A stretch of 16,426 nt of DNA, taken from contig DBBK01000129.1 in the NCBI GenBank assembly GCA_002292165.1, forward strand, positions 10,877 to 27,302, in the 5' to 3' direction. Below the pieces are notes generated by a model that saw only the letters and a program-made list of their open reading frames with translations, made no database searches and was not told the DNA's origin. Position 1 is the first letter of the stretch, and each line of letters starts with the position of its first letter. The translations under genes were made by a program, and so were the position numbers. Positions 13,372-16,426 of this stretch are shown one piece after another. Source of the stretch: Brevundimonas sp. UBA986 (GTDB lineage Bacteria > Pseudomonadota > Alphaproteobacteria > Caulobacterales > Caulobacteraceae).

Positions 13372-14106
13372 CTACCGCCGCGAGGACGCCTGGGACGCCA
13401 GCAAGAGGATAAACAGGCCCAGCGCGGTCGCCGGGGCCAGGTCGCCCGGGCGGAATTCACCGGTCAGGCCGACGTCGCGGAACAGGATGTCTTCGATCAG
13501 GTCCGGATCATCGCCGAACACGGTCCAGCCGTCGAAAAGCCGGCCGGTCACCGCCCGCGATTGAATCTGGGTGGTTTCGTCGTTGGCGCCGTCGCGACGC
13601 AGGGTGTCGAACATGGCCGCGATCACGTCTGTCGGCCCTTCCAGCACCTGCATCCGATAGTCGCCGTGTTCGAGTTCGGCGCCCGTGACGTCCGCTTTCA
13701 GCTGCTGCTTCAGCCATTTCGGCACACCGCCCGCCCCCGGAGCGCTACCGGTGTCAGCAGGACGCCTGCTCCAGAACATCAGCCGCGTCAGGGGCGCCGG
13801 CTCTGTCCGCCGCCGGGGGCGCGGCACGCTCGGGCGCAGGATCAGCCCGACGTCGCGGCGCGCCCAGCCCACGGCCAGGTCGGCGTCCTCACGCCCGTCG
13901 AAGACCACGCCGAACTTCAGGAAGGCGTTTCTCAGGGCCGACAGGGTGCGCGAGGTGACGTTGATCGGCCCCTCGACGGCCTCGAGCCGCTTGATGGTCT
14001 CCAGGCTGACGCCGGCGGCGAGCGCGATCTGCTTCTGATCGACCCTCAGCAGGGCCCGCGCCGCGCGGACTTGCTCGCCTGTGATGGAATATTCATCGAC
14101 GTACAC
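13372..14106 (-). CDS. XRE-type HTH protein fused to a degenerate BLUF domain
   Basis: 244 residues from GTG 14106, chosen because CGGAG lies 5 nt upstream; a TTG at 14154 is the longer alternative. Residues about 6-70 are an HTH_3-like domain (TGEQVRAARALLRVDQKQIA, VSLETIKRLE). After an Arg/Pro-rich linker, residues about 106-198 align with BLUF (FAD blue-light sensor) proteins: RLMFWSRR for the beta-1 strand, ADVTGAEL for RGITGLL, YRMQVLEGP for FLQVLEGP, and RLFDGWTVF for the R-x-F-x-x-W-S-M end. Of the photochemical residues only the Gln (Gln153) is kept; the Tyr is Phe111 and the Asn position is Gln135. Light sensing by the usual route is therefore unlikely. The C-terminus (about 223-239) is hydrophobic. 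Located 99 bp after cheR. HTH assignment is firm; BLUF is pattern recognition. Confidence 0.8.
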   Translation of the reverse strand: MYVDEYSITGEQVRAARALLRVDQKQIALAAGVSLETIKRLEAVEGPINVTSRTLSALRNAFLKFGVVFDGREDADLAVGWARRDVGLILRPSVPRPRRRTEPAPLTRLMFWSRRPADTGSAPGAGGVPKWLKQQLKADVTGAELEHGDYRMQVLEGPTDVIAAMFDTLRRDGANDETTQIQSRAVTGRLFDGWTVFGDDPDLIEDILFRDVGLTGEFRPGDLAPATALGLFILLLASQASSRR

Positions 14107-14149
14107 GGGGACTCCGGGGGAGAGAGACTGCGAAGCACTAACATGAATG

Positions 14150-14193
14150 GCCAAGCTTCGAGATATGATCGTTTTTTGACAAACACGCTTGGC
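14150..14193. promoter_or_regulatory. Spaced inverted repeat upstream of the HTH/pseudo-BLUF gene
   Basis: GCCAAGC at 14150-14156 and GCTTGGC at 14187-14193 are a perfect 7-bp inverted repeat with 30 bp between them. The spacer is AT-rich and, on the minus strand, contains TTGTCA (14182-14177), a possible -35. The arrangement could be an operator pair for autoregulation by the adjacent HTH protein (inference), or a long-looped stem in a cheR readthrough transcript. Confidence 0.35.
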
Positions 14194-14205
14194 GCGAATG
14201 GATTG

Positions 14206-15033
14206 TCACGCCACCGCGTAACGTTGATTCACCTTACGATACAAGCCTCTGGCTCCCTCCGCCGTGGCGAAGGTATCCACGACGCCGAGAACGGTCTCCG
14301 AGCTGCCCAGGCACAGGATTCCGTCATCCGCGAGGGCGCGATCCAGATGTACGAACACCTCACGCTTGCGCTCTACGTCGAAGTAGATGAGCACATTGCG
14401 GCACAGGATGATGTCGAACACGCCCAGCCCTGCGACACCTTGCAGCAGGTTGTGGGGACGGAAAGAAACGATTTCCCTCAGGGCGGGCAGGACGCGCCAC
14501 TCCCCTCCATGCGGCTCGAACCACCGGGTCAGACGCTCGGGCGGCAGACCGCGGCGGACCTCGAAGTCGCTGTAGAGGCCACTGCGCGCCTTGGTCAGGA
14601 TGCCCTCGGACATGTCGGTGGCGACGATCTCGAGGGTCCAGCCTGCCAGCTGGGCGTTTTCCTTCAGGATCATGGCCACGGACCAGGGCTCCTGACCGCT
14701 GGAGCAGGCCGCGCACCAGATCCGCAGCCGCCTCGACGCCCGGCGCCGGCTGATCAGAGCGGGCAGGATGGTCTTGCCGAGCTGTTCGAACGGCGCGCCG
14801 TCGCGGAAGAAGGAGGATTCGTGGGTTGCCATGGCGTCCACACACTGACGGATCAGAGCATCCGTCGCGCCCGAGCGCAGCTTCGCCAGCAGGCCCTCGA
14901 CGTCGGCCAGGCCGGCGGCCCGCGCCACCGGCTCCAACCGGCCACGCACCAGATAGGCTTTGGACGCCGAGAGGACGAGACCCGAACGGTCGCGCATCAG
15001 CTTGCAGAAATAATCGAAATCAGGACCGGTCAT
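14206..15033 (-). CDS. cheR: Chemotaxis protein methyltransferase
   Basis: 275 residues. The N-terminal all-helical CheR_N domain covers about 1-75. MATHESSFFRD (68-78) is the conserved N/C boundary motif, with His where most homologues have Asn. The SAM-binding block is RIWCAACSSGQEPWSVAM (about 104-121); EIVATDMSEGILTKAR (135-150) and CRNVLIYFD (211-219) complete the Rossmann core. CheR transfers methyl groups from SAM to glutamates of chemoreceptors, opposing CheB. There is no receptor-tethering pentapeptide partner visible on the MCP tail. Start ATG overlaps the cheB stop by 4 bp, so the two are coupled. Confidence 0.96.
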   Translation of the reverse strand: MTGPDFDYFCKLMRDRSGLVLSASKAYLVRGRLEPVARAAGLADVEGLLAKLRSGATDALIRQCVDAMATHESSFFRDGAPFEQLGKTILPALISRRRASRRLRIWCAACSSGQEPWSVAMILKENAQLAGWTLEIVATDMSEGILTKARSGLYSDFEVRRGLPPERLTRWFEPHGGEWRVLPALREIVSFRPHNLLQGVAGLGVFDIILCRNVLIYFDVERKREVFVHLDRALADDGILCLGSSETVLGVVDTFATAEGARGLYRKVNQRYAVA

Positions 15034-16148
15034 GCACGTTGCTCCGAGATCCGGACCAGCCAGGGGCCGACCTCGTCGAGGGGAAGAAGGGTTTCGGCCA
15101 GGCCCGTGGCGGCGACGGCGCCGGGCATGCCCCAGACGACGCTGGTGGCCTCATCCTGGGCGGCGATGCGCCCGCCGGCCCTGGCGATGGAATCGACGCC
15201 CCTGGCCCCGTCCGCGCCCATGCCCGTCAGGATCAGGGTGACGACGGCGGAGCCATACACCCGGGCGATGCTGCGCAGCATCGGATCGACGGCGGGGCGG
15301 CAGAAGTTCTCGGGCGCCTCCTGGTTCAGGCGGATGATCGGCGGCACGCCGACGCCCGGGCTCTCCACCGTCATGTGCCAGCCGCCGGGAGCGACGTAAC
15401 AGCGGCCGGGCAGGACGGGCTCGCCGTCGACGGCCTCGGCGCAGGGGCGGTCGCCGGCGCGGGCCAGCTGTTCGGCGAACGGGCCGGTGAAGGCGGCCGG
15501 CATGTGCTGGGTCAGCAGGATCGGCTGCTCGACCGAACCCCGGATCGCCTCGAACACCTTGAGCAGGGCCGGAGGACCGCCGGTCGAGGCGCCGATGGCG
15601 ATGACCGCGGGACGGACGAACTTGCCTGTATGCGGTCGGGTCTTCGGCGGAGCGGCCACGACGGTCGCAGGCGCGGCTGTGGGCGAGACAGCGGGGGCCC
15701 GCGGTGTGCTGGCGCGGGCCCGCCCAAGCGCCTTCACCTTGGCCAGAAGTTCCTGCTGGAAGGCCTCGGCGGCGCCCAGGCCCGTCTCCGGCTTGGCCAC
15801 ATAGTCGCCGGCGCCCATGCGCAGGGCCTTGAGGCTGATCTCGGCGTTGCGGCGGGTGAAGGTCGAGGCCATGACCACCTTCACCGTCGGATGGCGCTCG
15901 CGCATCCGCGCCAGGGCGGCCATGCCGTCCATCACCGGCATCTCTATATCCAGCACCACGACATCGACCGGCCGCCGGTCCAGTTCGGCCAGGGCCAGCT
16001 CGCCGTTGGCCGCGGTCGCCACGACGGTCAGCGCCGGATCGGCCCCGAGCTGACGCGAGATCATTCCCCGGACCACGGCGGAATCGTCGACGACCATGAC
16101 CCGGATGGCCGAGGCCTCCGTCGGCATCGCCGGGCTGGCTAAGGTCAC
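15030..16148 (-). CDS. cheB: Chemotaxis response regulator protein-glutamate methylesterase
   Basis: 372 residues from a GTG at 16148 with GAGG about 9 nt upstream; an ATG at 16127 is an alternative start. The receiver domain (about 15-130) has the acidic pair Asp21/Asp22, phospho-acceptor Asp67 in VVLDIEMPVMDG, a Thr/Ser switch (MASTFT) and Lys119 in VAKPE. An Ala/Pro-rich linker (about 145-175) leads to the methylesterase domain with the Ser-His-Asp triad: Ser188 in IGASTGGPPAL, His215 in LTQHMP and Asp313 in LTGMGADGARG. CheB hydrolyses receptor glutamyl methyl esters and deamidates glutamines when phosphorylated by CheA. It stands between the receptor gene and cheR; cheA, cheW and cheY are not in view. 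Confidence 0.95.
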   Translation of the reverse strand: MTLASPAMPTEASAIRVMVVDDSAVVRGMISRQLGADPALTVVATAANGELALAELDRRPVDVVVLDIEMPVMDGMAALARMRERHPTVKVVMASTFTRRNAEISLKALRMGAGDYVAKPETGLGAAEAFQQELLAKVKALGRARASTPRAPAVSPTAAPATVVAAPPKTRPHTGKFVRPAVIAIGASTGGPPALLKVFEAIRGSVEQPILLTQHMPAAFTGPFAEQLARAGDRPCAEAVDGEPVLPGRCYVAPGGWHMTVESPGVGVPPIIRLNQEAPENFCRPAVDPMLRSIARVYGSAVVTLILTGMGADGARGVDSIARAGGRIAAQDEATSVVWGMPGAVAATGLAETLLPLDEVGPWLVRISEQRA

Positions 16149-16187
16149 AGTCTCATACCTCGGGAAAATCGGACTCGGAAAACAGGA

Positions 16188-16213
16188 CCGGCCGGGCGCG
16201 ACGGCCCGGCCGG
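16188..16213 (-). terminator. Hairpin terminator after the chemoreceptor gene
   Basis: A perfect 10-bp stem CCGGCCGGGC / GCCCGGCCGG with a 6-nt loop, 17 nt past the chemoreceptor stop. On the minus strand TCCTGTTTTCC follows, a weak U-tract. It may attenuate, not stop, transcription into cheB 40 nt later. Confidence 0.6.
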
Positions 16214-16230
16214 AAGGATCGGTCGCCGGA

Positions 16231-16426
16231 TCAGGCGGCCAGCAGGGCGTCCATCTCGCGGCGCAGGGCCTCGGCCTGAACCGACAGCTCGCCCGAGGAG
16301 GTCGTGACCTCGCCGCAGGCGGTGTTGGTCTGGGCGATCGCCTCGTTGACGCCGATGATGTTGGTGGTCACCTCGCGGGTGCTGGCGGCGGCCTCTACGA
16401 CACTGGCGGAGATTTCGCCCGGCGCG
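16231..16426 (-). CDS. Methyl-accepting chemotaxis protein, C-terminal fragment (cut by window)
   Basis: 64 residues up to the stop at 16233-16231; the gene continues beyond the window's end. Read on the minus strand it gives heptad-patterned helix with GEISASVVEAAASTREVTTN, IIGVNEAIAQTNTACGEV and a tail QAEALRREMDALLAA. This is the last coiled-coil helix of an MCP signalling domain (pattern T..V...I..V..A...T...A..V...S.eLs.QAe.Lr.e...L). The glutamate and glutamine sites of methylation lie farther into the missing part or on the adjoining helix. There is no NWETF-like C-terminal pentapeptide. The gene order receptor-cheB-cheR suggests that this receptor is adapted by the two downstream enzymes. 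Confidence 0.88.
   Translation of the reverse strand, partial: APGEISASVVEAAASTREVTTNIIGVNEAIAQTNTACGEVTTSSGELSVQAEALRREMDALLAA

Noticed and set aside
14171..14177. T-run after position 14171 as a plus-strand intrinsic terminator
   Set aside because: No GC-rich stem precedes it, and no plus-strand gene ends nearby.
13366..15399. Very long plus-strand open frame (677 codons) across ilvE-distal, HTH/pseudo-BLUF and cheR genes
   Set aside because: It is antisense to genes with clear family motifs, has low-complexity Arg/Gly/Gln-rich sequence and no recognisable domain; typical GC-rich shadow frame.

Overview
The window is high-GC (roughly two-thirds G+C) alphaproteobacterial DNA. Gene content and style (an alphaproteobacterial MCP-CheB-CheR set, a CysD/CysNC pair with fused APS kinase, IMP-family HisN, lipid- and envelope-related genes, promoter-like sites of the TTGaCG...GCTAnA type) suggest Caulobacterales, probably Brevundimonas or a close relative. 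This taxonomic call is inference; there is no rRNA or other marker gene to fix it. I see no mobile element, CRISPR array, tRNA, rRNA or replication origin.

Left part (1-2786, plus strand): two tandem, paralogous methyltransferase-fold proteins. The first is cut by the window edge and the second carries a twin-arginine-type lipoprotein signal. An alpha/beta hydrolase of the monoacylglycerol lipase/lysophospholipase type overlaps the second by 4 bp. Next come a minus-strand HisN-type inositol-monophosphatase-family phosphatase and a small XRE regulator, then a plus-strand GlsB/YeaQ-type membrane protein. A strong shared hairpin terminator separates the latter from two minus-strand secreted proteins that share a PRC-barrel-like domain.

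Middle (6090-10750, plus strand): a short MprF-like aminoacyl-phosphatidylglycerol synthase (membrane segments plus C-terminal transferase domain, no separate flippase half), then cysD and cysNC, which make APS and PAPS from sulfate. Just after cysNC, on the minus strand, lies the most interesting non-coding object: about 85 nt of consecutive hairpins (one with a UUCG tetraloop, two with C-rich CCUUCC/CCUCCC loops), ending in a GC hairpin plus six U. This is a candidate small regulatory RNA with anti-Shine-Dalgarno loops, divergent from the next gene.

Right part: an AlkX/YcaQ-like DNA glycosylase runs plus-strand into ilvE (minus strand). Their 3' ends overlap by 22 bp, and the probable ilvE terminator lies inside the glycosylase coding sequence. 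Then, all minus strand, come an XRE-HTH protein fused to a degenerate BLUF (blue-light flavin) domain, cheR, cheB, and the C-terminus of a chemoreceptor at the window edge. The receptor, CheB and CheR form an adaptation module (receptor demethylation and methylation). The pseudo-BLUF regulator follows cheR by 99 bp.

The two items most worth a second look are the putative sRNA at 10763-10847 and the HTH/pseudo-BLUF fusion at 13372-14106.
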